Below, piece by piece: positions 33,773 through 43,400 of a stretch of DNA of 46,584 nucleotides. Position 1 is the stretch's first letter, and the number at the start of each line of letters is the position of its first letter. Origin of the DNA: an uncultured Flavihumibacter sp. (GTDB lineage: Bacteria > Bacteroidota > Bacteroidia > Chitinophagales > Chitinophagaceae); contig CAMLRX010000019.1 of NCBI GenBank assembly GCA_946482545.1, forward strand, positions 1 to 46,584. Reading direction: 5' to 3'. The position numbers were made by a program, and so were the translations under genes. The notes under the pieces are model-generated. The model saw only the letters and a list, made by a program, of their open reading frames with translations. It ran no database searches and was not told the DNA's origin.

Positions 33773-34882
33773 TTACGAAATAATTGCACGTTGGATGATA
33801 CCCCCGCCAATCACATGGTCACCTTCGTAGAAGACCGCGCTCTGACCGGGTGCTATGCCTTTAACGGGCGCGTTGAACCTTACATTCACGCCGCCATCTT
33901 TGTTAGACAGTTCGGCTACAGCGCCACGGTCTTTGTACCGTATTTTTGTAATGGCTTCCATGCCATCGGTAATTGTATCGTATTTGATCATGTTCACTTT
34001 GCCCACGAACATATCGTTCCGATCCAGATCGGGCTCATCACCAAGCACCACAGTATTTGTTTCGGGGAAGATATCTGTTACATAAATGGGCCTTCCCAGG
34101 GTAATATCCAGGCCTTTCCGTTGGCCAATGGTGTAAAATGGGTATCCTTTATGTTGCCCTAATACCTTACCGGTTTTGTCCACAAAATTGCCGCCGGCCA
34201 CGCGTTCTTCGAGGCCGTCCACTTTTCTTTTCAGGAAGCCGCGGTAGTCGTTGTCGGGCACAAAGCAGATTTCATAGCTTTCGGCTTTTTTAGCGAGTTC
34301 TGGATAGCCCATGTCCATCGCCATTTGCCTGATCTCGGATTTATGGTATCCTCCCAGTGGCAGCAGTGTTCTGCTCAGAAGATCCTGCTGAAGTCCCCAC
34401 AATACATAGCTCTGGTCTTTGGTTTCATCTTTTCCTTTGCTGATGAAATACCTGCCGTTGTCGTGTTGGTGGATGCTGGCGTAATGTCCGGTGGCGATGA
34501 ATTCGCAATCCAGCGCATCGGCTCTTTTTAAAAGCGCCCGCCATTTGATATGTGTATTACACATCACGCAGGGGTTGGGGGTTCTCCCGGCGAGGTATTC
34601 TTCCACGAAATTTTCCACGACAAAATCACCGAATTCGTCTCTGATGTCCAGGATGAAATGGGAGAAACCGTGTTCCACGGCTGCCATACGTGCGTCGTTG
34701 AAAGAATCGAGGTTGCAGCAGCCGGTCTCTTTTTTGCCGGTGCTTCCTCCGCTGGTGGCGTAATCCCATGTTTTCATGGTGATGCCTACTACTTCATAAC
34801 CTTGTTGGTGCAGCATTAAAGCGGTGACGGTGCTATCAATTCCGCCGCTCATTGCCACCAGTACTTTTCCTTTTCTGCTCAT
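33773..34882 (-). CDS. mnmA: tRNA-specific 2-thiouridylase MnmA
   Basis: MnmA adds sulfur to uridine 34 of tRNA-Lys, -Glu and -Gln, using ATP and a persulfide. The 369-residue protein has the PP-loop VAMSGGIDSTVTA (residues 9-21). The two reactive cysteines sit in NPCVMCN (C105) and SYEICFV (C206). Also conserved are the ATGHYASI segment (130-137) and KDQSYVLWGLQQ. Length and motifs are normal. It has a TACCTTTG promoter box at 34935-34942 and is divergent from the transposase-like gene. Downstream come a lipoprotein and the subtilase. Confidence 0.95.
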   Translation of the reverse strand: MSRKGKVLVAMSGGIDSTVTALMLHQQGYEVVGITMKTWDYATSGGSTGKKETGCCNLDSFNDARMAAVEHGFSHFILDIRDEFGDFVVENFVEEYLAGRTPNPCVMCNTHIKWRALLKRADALDCEFIATGHYASIHQHDNGRYFISKGKDETKDQSYVLWGLQQDLLSRTLLPLGGYHKSEIRQMAMDMGYPELAKKAESYEICFVPDNDYRGFLKRKVDGLEERVAGGNFVDKTGKVLGQHKGYPFYTIGQRKGLDITLGRPIYVTDIFPETNTVVLGDEPDLDRNDMFVGKVNMIKYDTITDGMEAITKIRYKDRGAVAELSNKDGGVNVRFNAPVKGIAPGQSAVFYEGDHVIGGGIIQRAIIS

Positions 34883-34934
34883 ATTTTATTGATTCAAAGT
34901 CAATTTTTACAGCTACATCAATTGGTGTGCGCTG

Positions 34935-34942
34935 CAAAGGTA
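34935..34942 (-). promoter_or_regulatory. -7 promoter element of mnmA
   Basis: On the minus strand TACCTTTG fits TAnnTTTG exactly and ends 52 bp before the mnmA start codon. A -33 element at the right distance is not clear. Confidence 0.5.
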
Positions 34943-35048
34943 CGAAGCCGCGCGCTAAAAGCTACCAGGTGTTTTGACCAGCGTTTTTTCGGTGTTTTTC
35001 TCAGGGTATGCTGTATAAAACACGGTTTTCCGGCAGCAAAAGGCCGGA

Positions 35049-35056
35049 TATTTTTG
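35049..35056 (+). promoter_or_regulatory. -7 promoter element of the transposase-like gene
   Basis: TATTTTTG fits TAnnTTTG, 21 bp before the GTG start. A TTTT at 35026-35029, 19 bp upstream, could be the -33 element. Confidence 0.4.
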
Positions 35057-35077
35057 CTGAAACAAAATGAAAAGAAA

Positions 35078-35521
35078 GTGAATGTGCAGCATGTTTTTAT
35101 TCATTGTGCCTTTTTTGCCGGGAACGAAAGGCACAGGATCGACCCATCCTGGCGGGGGCGGATCAACCGGCAGATTGTTGTATTGCTGAGGCAGTTGAAG
35201 CACCAGGCCCACCTGGTATATTGTATGTCTGATCAGCTTCATGTGATCCTTAAACTAAGCCCGGAAACGCCGCTCCACGAGCTGGCAGGCCGGATCAGGG
35301 AAAATACGCTCCAGATGATCAATGGCGTATTGCAGCCCCGCGGGAGGTTTTACTGGATGCCCGGCTATGCGGCGAACAGCATTAGCCGCGCGGAAATGAC
35401 AGAAGTGGTGCGGAAAATCCGCTCCTGGGACAGAGAAGGTTGTGACGACTTCAACGAGGCGTTCCAAGATTTACCGGTGAATGGTCCGCCAGTGCCGGGA
35501 ACGGAAAATGGAATTAAATAA
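35078..35521 (+). CDS. degenerate Y1/HUH (IS200, REP-associated) transposase-like protein
   Basis: A 147-residue intact frame whose pattern follows IS200/REP-associated tyrosine transposases over nearly its whole length. Matching stretches are NVQHVFIHCAFFAGN at the start, IDPSWRGRINRQI, CMSDQLHVILKLSPETPLHEL (in place of MPDHxHxL) and GRFYWMPGYAANSISRAEM. Both catalytic elements are missing. The HUH motif reads Q53-L54-H55 in place of H-x-H. The tyrosine that should stand in the R-Y-I-E-N-Q helix is K113 (RKIRSW). It therefore cannot cleave DNA. It has its own promoter box, a GTG start (35078) and no frameshift, and lies 40 bp before ssb. A domesticated nucleic-acid-binding protein or a slowly decaying remnant are both possible. 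Confidence 0.7.
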   Translation: MNVQHVFIHCAFFAGNERHRIDPSWRGRINRQIVVLLRQLKHQAHLVYCMSDQLHVILKLSPETPLHELAGRIRENTLQMINGVLQPRGRFYWMPGYAANSISRAEMTEVVRKIRSWDREGCDDFNEAFQDLPVNGPPVPGTENGIK

Positions 35522-35561
35522 TTTGGCTAAATTGCCGGCTCATATTTTTCAACTCAGAACT

Positions 35562-36017
35562 ATGATTAAAATGCAGGTTATTGGCAATCTGGGAAAAGAT
35601 TGCCTGGTGAACAATGTAAATGGAAGAACGGTGATCAATTTCAGCGTGGCGCACACCGAAAAGATCAAAGATGCACAGGGTAATCTCAAGGATAAAACGA
35701 TCTGGGTGGAATGTGCATACTGGACAGATCGTACAGGAATCTCTCCTTACCTGAAAAAAGGGACACAGGTATATGTGGACGGAGCGCCAGATATCAGAAC
35801 ATACACCACCAATGATGGCAGAAACGGCGCAAGCCTTTCACTTAGAGTTTCGTCCGTTCAGTTGCTGGGAGGCCGCAGCGAAGGTGGGGCACCGGAAGGT
35901 GGCGGATACAGTGGCGGTTACGCAGGTGGACAAACCAGTGGCAATGGCGGCAATAGTTATAGCGCTCCTTCCGCGCCTGCAGGCAACGATGGCGGAGCTG
36001 ATGATTTACCGTTCTGA
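35562..36017 (+). CDS. ssb: single-stranded DNA-binding protein
   Basis: A 151-residue SSB. The N-terminal OB fold (about 1-105) shows the usual order: MQVIGNLGKDCLVN, VINFSVAHTEKIKD, TIWVECAYW and GTQVYVDGAPDIRTY. A flexible glycine/serine-rich linker follows, ending in the acidic tip DDLPF that binds partner proteins. The in-frame start at 35481 lies inside the preceding transposase-like gene, so I chose 35562. A second ATG (35571) is also possible. It stands 40 bp after the transposase-like gene. Confidence 0.93.
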   Translation: MIKMQVIGNLGKDCLVNNVNGRTVINFSVAHTEKIKDAQGNLKDKTIWVECAYWTDRTGISPYLKKGTQVYVDGAPDIRTYTTNDGRNGASLSLRVSSVQLLGGRSEGGAPEGGGYSGGYAGGQTSGNGGNSYSAPSAPAGNDGGADDLPF

Positions 36018-36098
36018 TTAAAGCAGGAAACAGGAAAATGAAATAAATCTCCCGGTTGCCGATATGGTTATTGCCACAGATCGGGGCCAGGTTATAAA

Positions 36099-36130
36099 GG
36101 AAGGTTGTATCGGTTCAGGTGCAGCCTTCC
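36099..36130 (+). other. hairpin in the ssb-ldh spacer
   Basis: GGAAGGTTG (36099-36107) pairs with CAGCCTTCC (36122-36130), nine pairs including one G-U, with a 14-nt loop. No T tract follows, so it could be a weak terminator of ssb or a leader structure of the next gene. Confidence 0.3.
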
Positions 36131-36172
36131 AAAGTATTGGGGTGTTCTGGAAATAGAACATAAACTAAACGA

Positions 36173-37252
36173 ATGGAAACAAGCACATTTTCTTACGGGC
36201 AATTGAATGCATTCACGAAAGCTGTTTTTCTGGCGATAGGTTGCTCCGAACCTGATGCAGCACTGGCAGCAGAAGTGTTGCTGAGCGCAGACTTAAGAGG
36301 CGTTGATTCACATGGTGTGGCCAGGTTGAGCGGTTATGTACGCTTGTGGGAAGCGGGCCGCATCAATGCCACACCCAACATCAGAGTGGTACATGAAACG
36401 CCCTCCACTGCTGTGGTGGATGGCGACAGTGGACTTGGACTTGTGGTGGCGCCTTTCGCGATGCGAATCGCCATTGATAAGGCTGCAAATGCAGGAACGG
36501 GTTGGGTAAGTGTACGCAATTCTAATCATTACGGTATTGCAGGCTATCACGCCATGATGGCACTGGAAAAAGATATGATCGGCATGAGCATGACCAATGC
36601 AAGTCCATTGGTGGCTCCGACTTTTTCTACCGAAAGACTGCTTGGCACCAATCCTATTTGTGTTGCTATTCCCGGTGGAAAGGAGCCTGCTTTTGTGGCG
36701 GACATGGCCACTACAACCGCAGCGAATGGTAAACTGGAAATCCTGCAACGCAAACAACAGCCCGCGCCAGCGGGCTGGATACAGGACAAAGAGGGCAACT
36801 CTACGTCGGATGCGCACGCACTGAAAACAGGGGGCGCATTGCTGCCATTGGGGGGCACAAGGGAACAGGGAAGCCACAAAGGGTATGCACTTGGCTCAAT
36901 CGTAGACATATTCTCCGCTGTGCTGAGCGGGGCAAACTATGGTCCTTGGGTTCCTCCTTTTCCCGCGTATGTGCCCATGCCTGAAAATATGCCCGGCAAA
37001 GGCATCGGGCACTTCTTTGGTGCGATGCGGGTAGATGCTTTCAGACCCAAAGAAGAATTCTTTAAAGATATGGAGCAATGGATCACCAGGTTCAGGAACG
37101 CGAAACCCATTCCGGGAGAAGAGAAAGTACTGATACCGGGAGATCCGGAAAGAAGCTATGAAGCCATCCGCAGAGTAGAAGGGATACCGCTGCTCCGGCC
37201 TGTAGTAGAAGATTTGAGTGCACTGGCGCAAAAATTCGGTTGCAAGCTTTAA
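36173..37252 (+). CDS. Ldh family (malate/L-lactate dehydrogenase type 2) oxidoreductase
   Basis: A 359-residue NAD(P)-dependent oxidoreductase of the type-2 malate/L-lactate/ureidoglycolate dehydrogenase family. Typical features are ADLRGVDSHGVARLSGYV (catalytic His in SHGVAR), VRNSNHYGIAGYHAM, a TNPICVAIPGG segment, DMATTTAANGKLE and HKGYALGSIVDI. The exact 2-oxoacid substrate cannot be told. It stands alone, 155 bp after ssb and 115 bp before lysC, with no clear promoter motif. Confidence 0.85.
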   Translation: METSTFSYGQLNAFTKAVFLAIGCSEPDAALAAEVLLSADLRGVDSHGVARLSGYVRLWEAGRINATPNIRVVHETPSTAVVDGDSGLGLVVAPFAMRIAIDKAANAGTGWVSVRNSNHYGIAGYHAMMALEKDMIGMSMTNASPLVAPTFSTERLLGTNPICVAIPGGKEPAFVADMATTTAANGKLEILQRKQQPAPAGWIQDKEGNSTSDAHALKTGGALLPLGGTREQGSHKGYALGSIVDIFSAVLSGANYGPWVPPFPAYVPMPENMPGKGIGHFFGAMRVDAFRPKEEFFKDMEQWITRFRNAKPIPGEEKVLIPGDPERSYEAIRRVEGIPLLRPVVEDLSALAQKFGCKL

Positions 37253-37367
37253 CTTCGTGGCCCGAAACAAAACATCACAAACCAACCGTTGATTGTCTGT
37301 TGAACAGGAGGTAATCAAATACTGCTCCGCGATTGCTCCAGGCACCCATCTGGTCTAAATCAATTGT

Positions 37368-38690
37368 ATGAAAGTTATGAAATTTGGGGGCACCTCCGTA
37401 GGTAAACCCGAAAGAATGCATGAGGTGGGAAGACTCATCACACGTGATGAAGAACCTACTATTGTGATCCTGAGCGCACTGAGCGGAACCACAAATACCC
37501 TGGTGGCCATCGGAGATGCGATGAGCAAAAACGATAAAGAAACCGCCAAACAGAAGATCGACGAATTATACGCCCACTACCAGCAGTTCCTGAAAGATCT
37601 CCTGAAACAGGAAGCCACATACAATAAAGCAAAGGCCATCATTGATGAGCATTTCGAGTTCCTGAACATCATTCTCAAAATCTCTTTCAACGAGGCACTT
37701 AATAAAGATATTCTCGCACAGGGCGAACTGATGAGTACCAAAATGTTCAGTGCTTACCTGGAAGAAGCTGGTATTGACCATGCCCTGCTGCCCGCCCTGG
37801 AATTCATGCGCATCGATGCGTACGATGAACCCCAGGTGCCCGTGATCAGCGAAAAACTCAAAGCGCTTATCGAAGAGCACAAAGGCAAAAAACTGTTCAT
37901 CACCCAGGGATATATCTGCCGCAACGCAAGGGGAGAGGTGGACAACCTGAAGCGTGGCGGGAGCGACTACAGCGCTTCACTGATCGCCGCTGCCATTAAA
38001 GCAAGCGTTTGCGAAATATGGACGGACATCGACGGCATGCACAACAATGATCCGCGCGTAGTGAAAAAAACTGTGCCCATCGAGCAACTCAGTTTCGATG
38101 AAGCAGCGGAGTTGGCTTACTTCGGTGCTAAAATCCTGCACCCGGCATCCATCTGGCCTGCCCAGATGTACAATGTGCCCGTGAAACTGCTCAATACCAT
38201 GCAGCCCGAAGCCAAAGGCACCACCATCATGGCGGAAGCCGGATCCGTTGGCGTGAAAGCCGTGGCCGCAAAGGATGGCATCATCGCCATTAAGATCAAG
38301 AGCAGCCGCATGTTGCTCGCCTACGGATTCCTCCGCAAAATTTTCGAGGTTTTCGAAAAATACCGTACCCCGATCGATATGATCACCACTTCCGAAGTGG
38401 CAGTCTCCCTCACGATCGACAGCAATACCTACCTGAAAGAGATCGTGAAAGAACTCGAACCATTCGGTACCATCGAAGTGGACGCGAACCACACCATCGT
38501 TTCCGTAGTAGGCAACGAAATCGTGAAAACCACGGATATGCTGCAAAGGCTTTTCGAAGCACTTTCCCCAATACCCGTGCGCATGGTAAGCTATGGCGGA
38601 AGCAAACATAATGTTTCCATCCTCGTACCTTCGGATTACAAAACTGAAACGCTTCAATTGCTCAACAAAGGCGTTTTCGGTTTGGAGTAA
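37368..38690 (+). CDS. lysC: aspartate kinase
   Basis: Aspartokinase makes aspartyl phosphate, the first step to lysine, threonine, methionine and diaminopimelate. The 440-residue protein is monofunctional. Motifs: MKFGGTSVGKPERM at the N-terminus, ERGGSDYSASLIAA-like nucleotide region (LKRGGSDYSASL), TDIDGMHNNDPR, and C-terminal ACT domains (SSRMLLAYGFLRKIFEVFEK ... DMITTSEVAVSLTID). The start at 37368 has a second ATG six bases on. It is ended by a strong hairpin (38716-38749). No other lysine or threonine gene is nearby. Confidence 0.95.
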   Translation: MKVMKFGGTSVGKPERMHEVGRLITRDEEPTIVILSALSGTTNTLVAIGDAMSKNDKETAKQKIDELYAHYQQFLKDLLKQEATYNKAKAIIDEHFEFLNIILKISFNEALNKDILAQGELMSTKMFSAYLEEAGIDHALLPALEFMRIDAYDEPQVPVISEKLKALIEEHKGKKLFITQGYICRNARGEVDNLKRGGSDYSASLIAAAIKASVCEIWTDIDGMHNNDPRVVKKTVPIEQLSFDEAAELAYFGAKILHPASIWPAQMYNVPVKLLNTMQPEAKGTTIMAEAGSVGVKAVAAKDGIIAIKIKSSRMLLAYGFLRKIFEVFEKYRTPIDMITTSEVAVSLTIDSNTYLKEIVKELEPFGTIEVDANHTIVSVVGNEIVKTTDMLQRLFEALSPIPVRMVSYGGSKHNVSILVPSDYKTETLQLLNKGVFGLE

Positions 38691-38715
38691 ATGAGAAGAA
38701 TACATTTAAAATAAA

Positions 38716-38749
38716 AAGAGGCTATATCGTTCATCCGATATAGCCTCTT
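38716..38749 (+). terminator. hairpin terminator after lysC
   Basis: A perfect 14-bp stem (38716-38729 with 38736-38749) with a 6-nt loop TTCATC. T-rich flanks exist on both strands (TTTTAA after it, TTTTTATTTT on the reverse), so it may work in both directions. Confidence 0.75.
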
Positions 38750-38885
38750 CCATTTTAATCAACGCAAATAGCGTTTTTTTATGATTTCTCTTTTTCTTCT
38801 TATTAAATAAAAAGTTTGATAGAAAAGCGCGCTAAATAAACACAAGTAAAACCTTACCTCACTAACCTCTCCTCATACAACAGCC

Positions 38886-38912
38886 CTTTGCGTCGTGGCG
38901 TCGTGGCGTGAA
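38886..38912 (+). repeat. dispersed TTTGCGTGAA-type repeat, copy 4
   Basis: A 27-bp degenerate copy, CTTTGCGTCGTGGCGTCGTG with the end GCGTGAA, with an internal tandem GTCGTGGC unit. It is in the same orientation as 10681-10717. It lies in the 399-bp lysC-queA spacer, which otherwise shows only the lysC terminator and copy 5. Confidence 0.55.
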
Positions 38913-39034
38913 ATTAAATCCTCCACTTAAAAAGCCCCAAACACAAACAAGGCTTTCATACAAAAGCGCTTAAGAAACGCATATCCTCCCCATAACCACT
39001 ATTCATTCAACCACTCTGCGAGGGACGAAGCAGT

Positions 39035-39064
39035 GCGTCTTCGCTCCTTAGCGTTCTTTGCGTG
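39035..39064 (+). repeat. dispersed TTTGCGTG-type repeat, copy 5
   Basis: A 30-bp degenerate copy (GCGTCTTCGCTCCTTAGCGT then TCTTTGCGTG) close to the end of queA. It is related to the elements around 10.45 and 10.7 kb. Confidence 0.5.
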
Positions 39065-39089
39065 GGACAAAACAATTGCGTGAAAAAAA

Positions 39090-40139
39090 CTAAAGCACCA
39101 CCATCGCATCCCCATAACTAAAGAACCTGTACTTATCCTTAATCGCTTTCTTATAAGCTTCCATCGCCAGATCATACCCCGCAAAAGCGCAAGTCATAAT
39201 CAGCAGACTGGTCTTAGGCAGATGAAAATTCGTAATCAGCGAATCCGCAATAGAAAACTCGTAAGGAGGATGGATAAACGTATTGGTCCATCCTTCAGAA
39301 GGCTTCAGCAGTTTCTGCGCGGTAAAAGAAGATTCGATAGCCCGCATGGTAGTAGTACCCACGGAGCAGATGCGGTGGCCGGTTTCCCGTGCTTTGTTCA
39401 CGAGCTTGCAGGCTTCCTCATCAATTTTGTAATACTCGGCATCCATTTTATGTTTGCTGAGGTCCTCCACTTCGATGGGTCTGAAAGTACCCAGCCCGGT
39501 ATGAAGTGTGATTTCTGCAAAACGAACCCCTTTGATTTCAAGGCGTTTGATCAGTTCTTTGGAGAAGTGCAGACCCGCAGTTGGCGCGGCAACAGCGCCT
39601 TCATGTTTGGCGTAAACCGTCTGGTAACGCTCTTTATCGTCTTCGTCGGGTTTGCGCTTAATGTATTTTGGAAGCGGTGTTTCACCAAGGAACTCCAGCA
39701 TCTGGCGGAATTCATCATCGGTGCCGTCCCACAGGAAACGGATGGTACGACCACGGGAAGTGGTGTTGTCGATTACTTCTGCCACCAGTTCATCGTTATC
39801 GCCGAAATAAAGTTTGTTGCCAACACGGATTTTACGGGCGGGATCCACGATCACATCCCATAAGCGGTTAGGCTTGTTGAGTTCGCGCAGCAGGAAAACC
39901 TCGATCTTCGCGCCGGTTTTCTCTTTACGGCCATACATACGCGCAGGGAAAACTTTGGTATTGTTAACGACCATGCAATCTTTGTCGTCGAAATAATCCA
40001 GGATGTCTTTGAAATTCTTGTTCTCGATCTGGCCGGTTTTGCGGTGCACCACCATCAAACGGCTGTCTTCACGTCTTTTGGCAGGATTTTGTGCGATAAG
40101 GTTTAAAGGAAGATCAAATTTGAACTGAGATAACTTCAT
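39090..40139 (-). CDS. queA: S-adenosylmethionine:tRNA ribosyltransferase-isomerase QueA
   Basis: QueA moves the ribosyl part of SAM onto preQ1 in tRNA to give epoxyqueuosine. The 349-residue protein is full length. Conserved parts are [69 protein letters not shown] and [16 protein letters not shown] ([14 protein letters not shown]). A good promoter lies 135-165 bp upstream, which implies an untranslated leader of about 130 nt. No other queuosine gene is in the window. Confidence 0.95.
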   Translation of the reverse strand: MKLSQFKFDLPLNLIAQNPAKRREDSRLMVVHRKTGQIENKNFKDILDYFDDKDCMVVNNTKVFPARMYGRKEKTGAKIEVFLLRELNKPNRLWDVIVDPARKIRVGNKLYFGDNDELVAEVIDNTTSRGRTIRFLWDGTDDEFRQMLEFLGETPLPKYIKRKPDEDDKERYQTVYAKHEGAVAAPTAGLHFSKELIKRLEIKGVRFAEITLHTGLGTFRPIEVEDLSKHKMDAEYYKIDEEACKLVNKARETGHRICSVGTTTMRAIESSFTAQKLLKPSEGWTNTFIHPPYEFSIADSLITNFHLPKTSLLIMTCAFAGYDLAMEAYKKAIKDKYRFFSYGDAMVVL

Positions 40140-40273
40140 ATATGAATCACGGTTTATTGTAAATTTTCAGCCGCATGCAACAAACCGGGCGCAGAGGAAG
40201 TGTAGGATATCTGCAATACTACCTGATCTTACGGAACCAGGATTGTTCATGTTACGGCATGAATCAAAGCCCG

Positions 40274-40304
40274 CAAAAATAGTATATTTTTCTAATCCGG
40301 CAAA
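40274..40304 (-). promoter_or_regulatory. Bacteroidota promoter of queA
   Basis: On the minus strand TTTG (40304-40301) and TATTTTTG (40281-40274) are 19 bp apart, a full match to the consensus. It predicts a leader of about 125-130 nt before queA. I found no known riboswitch motif in it. Confidence 0.6.
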
Positions 40305-40435
40305 ATTCTGCCATCGGCTATGGATTTTGGCTGCAATGATTATCTTAGTGGCGAGGCGCTTTTCTTGTAAGGAACTCATTTTCACCTTTTAATGTTTATC
40401 CTGTGAAACAGCCTTCCCTAAAAAATGAAACGAGG

Positions 40436-43400
40436 ATGAAAAAATTACTGGCCCTGGTATTATGGGTGCTTACAGGAACTTCTGCCATTGCGCAATCACA
40501 AAAGAAATACCCCAGCTTACTTTGGGAAATATCCGGGAACGGATTAAAATCGCCATCATATCTGTTCGGAACGATGCACGTGAGCAGCAAAATGGCCTTT
40601 CACCTGAGTGACTCATTTTACAATAGTATCCGCTCCGTGGATATGGTGGCGCTGGAACTTGATCCTTTGAAATGGCAGGATGAACTTTTTGTGTCGCAGG
40701 ACAAACAAAAGAAGTTGCGCAGTTTTTCCACGCAGGCTTCGGGTTTTTACATCATGGAAAAGTCGTTCCAACTGAAACGCTTTGAAGACGACCTCAAAAA
40801 AGCGCTGGGCGAGGAGCCGCTGGTATTAAACAGCCTGCTGTACCGGACCTACAAACAGCGATCAGATTTTGAAGAAGATACTTACCTGGACCTTTATATC
40901 TTCCAAACGGCACGGAAGATGGGTAAGCGTTCCACCGGGGTTGAAGATTTCTTCGAAACGGAAAGATTGATCACGGAAGCCTACCTGGATATGGCGAAGG
41001 AGAAAAAGAAGAAGACCGTGAATGAGGATGAACCTACCTATGATCTTGAAAAGAAAGCGCAGGAAGCCTACCGTAAGGGAGACCTGGACGAACTGGATTC
41101 TCTCGAAAAGAAAATGCAGCGCTCCGATGCTTTCATGGAGAAGTTCATGTTCCTGCGCAATGAAATTCAGGCCAATTCTATTGATACCATTCTCAAAAAG
41201 CAAAGTCTTTTCGTAGGTGTAGGCGCAGCACACCTTCCGGGCGAAAGAGGGGTGATTGAACTGCTCCGGAAAAAGGGCTATCAACTGAGGCCCGTATTGA
41301 TGCAGGACCGCGATGCCCGTCAGAAGGAAGAGATAGACCAACTCCATGTTCCGGTTAAATTCGAAGTGTTCCGGGAGGAACAGGGCTTATTTTCCGCCGA
41401 AACGCCCTGGGGGAAAATGTATAAGAAAGAAGAGGAGACCAGCGCTTACATGGGCTGGCAATACGCTGATATGCAGAACGGCGCTTATTACTCCGCCACG
41501 CGACTGGGAACACATGCATGTTTAACAGGGGTTTCCGAAGAAGTGGTGATGAAGAAACTCGATAGCATGTTGTATGAAAGTATTCCGGGGAAAATCATTT
41601 CTTCCGAACCTTTCACTGAAAACGGCTATCGCGGTAAAATGATTGTGAACAGGACACGAAGGGGCGACACGCAGCAATACAAAATATTCATTACTCCCTT
41701 TGATGTATGGATTTTTAAGGTGAGCGGTTCCGGTGATTATGCCTCCGGCGAAGAAGCAAAGCGTTTCCTGGCTTCCGCGAAACTTCCAGGGAAAATTACA
41801 GGAGCATGGAAAACCATCGCTCCGCCCCGCGGAGGATACACGATTTCCATGCCTGCATTTTCCACCACCGTGAACAATACTGCGGCGGATGGAAGAACTG
41901 AAATTACCGCCACCGATCCGGCTACCGGAAATGCGTATGCACTGTGGAAACAAACCATTCAGCAATTGAGTTTTATTGAGGAAGACAGTTTCTACATTGG
42001 ACTCGTGGAAGAAAGTTTTAAAAGGGGAGAACTGATCGAGAAAACCCTCTCCAGGAAACAAGGGAGCCACAACGGTATTCCCTGTATCAATGCCCTCTAT
42101 AAGATGAAAGACGATGGATATCTCCGTGCACGTTTTGTTACTACAGGCAACGATATTTATGTTCTGCTGGCAAGAAGCAGGCAGAAAGAAGCCGCACATG
42201 AGCCATTCTTTTCGTCTTTTTCCGTTACGCCGTACCGTTATAATACTTTCCACGATTACCGTGATACTCTGTTTGGTATCCAGGTGAAAATCCCCCAACT
42301 ACCTGACCTTGATCCGGAATTACGTTCCTTGTTGCATAAATCAACTTCAGATGAATACCTCAACAGTATTCCGGATTATTTCCAATACCAGGAGAAAAAA
42401 AAGTATGCGCATTTTGAGGATAAAGCAACAGGTGAAGGGGTGTACGTTTCTCTCACTGAATTTCCCAGGTATTATTTTGTAAAGGATACGGCTACTTTCT
42501 GGAAGAAAGAACTGCGCGAAGAAGAGATCAGGGAAGACCTGATCCTGCATTCCAAGAGGATGGTCTCCCAGCCCGACGGTGCTTTCGGCTACGAAATCAT
42601 CTTACGTGATACGAATAGCCGCAAGCAGATCTGGCTGTTGGCCATGTTGCAGCAAAACCGCCTGTACAGAGTATTGTACGCTTCCGACAGCACAGCGGTA
42701 TCTCCTTTCGCCACCACATTTTATGCCTCATTCGTTCCATTGAAGGTGCTGGGAGAAAAGGCGGTGACGGAGCGCAAATCCTCCGTGTTTTTCGCTGACT
42801 ATCATAGTGCTGATTCCGCTACCCGGAAGCGCGCCACAGAAGCGATTCCCTACATGTATTTCGGACCGGATGATGTGGACAGCCTCACGGCGAACATCAG
42901 GCGTTTACGCGTGGGCGATAAAGATTACCTTTCCCGGAAAACCAATTTCATCAAAGAACTTGGTTATATACGAGACAGCACCGTAACCAACAAGCTTGTA
43001 GACGCACTTTCAACGATATTTATCGCCTCCGGCGATACCACTGCAATGCAAAATGCCGTGCTGGAAGCCCTCGCCGCCAACCGCACGAAAGCTTCTTATG
43101 AATTGCTGGGCAAACTGCTCAAAGAAAGTCCGCCGGTGTACGAGGAAATGTATGAGTACGACCAGTTCTTCGGAAAACTCTACGATTCACTTCAGCTTTC
43201 AGCCACCCTTTTCCCTGATTTGATGGACCTCTCAGCAGTAGAGGATTACAAACCATATATACAGGGACTGCTTATTCATTTGTGCGACAGCAGCCTGCTG
43301 GATGCCGCCATTTACAAACGGTACTTTCCCCAGATTTATGTTGACGCACGGATGGAACTGAAAAAAATGCAGGTGGGCGACGAAAAAAGAATGGACCGCG

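Noticed and set aside
38999..39184. 61-codon minus-strand frame at the end of queA
   Set aside because: Runs through a dispersed repeat and overlaps queA in another frame.
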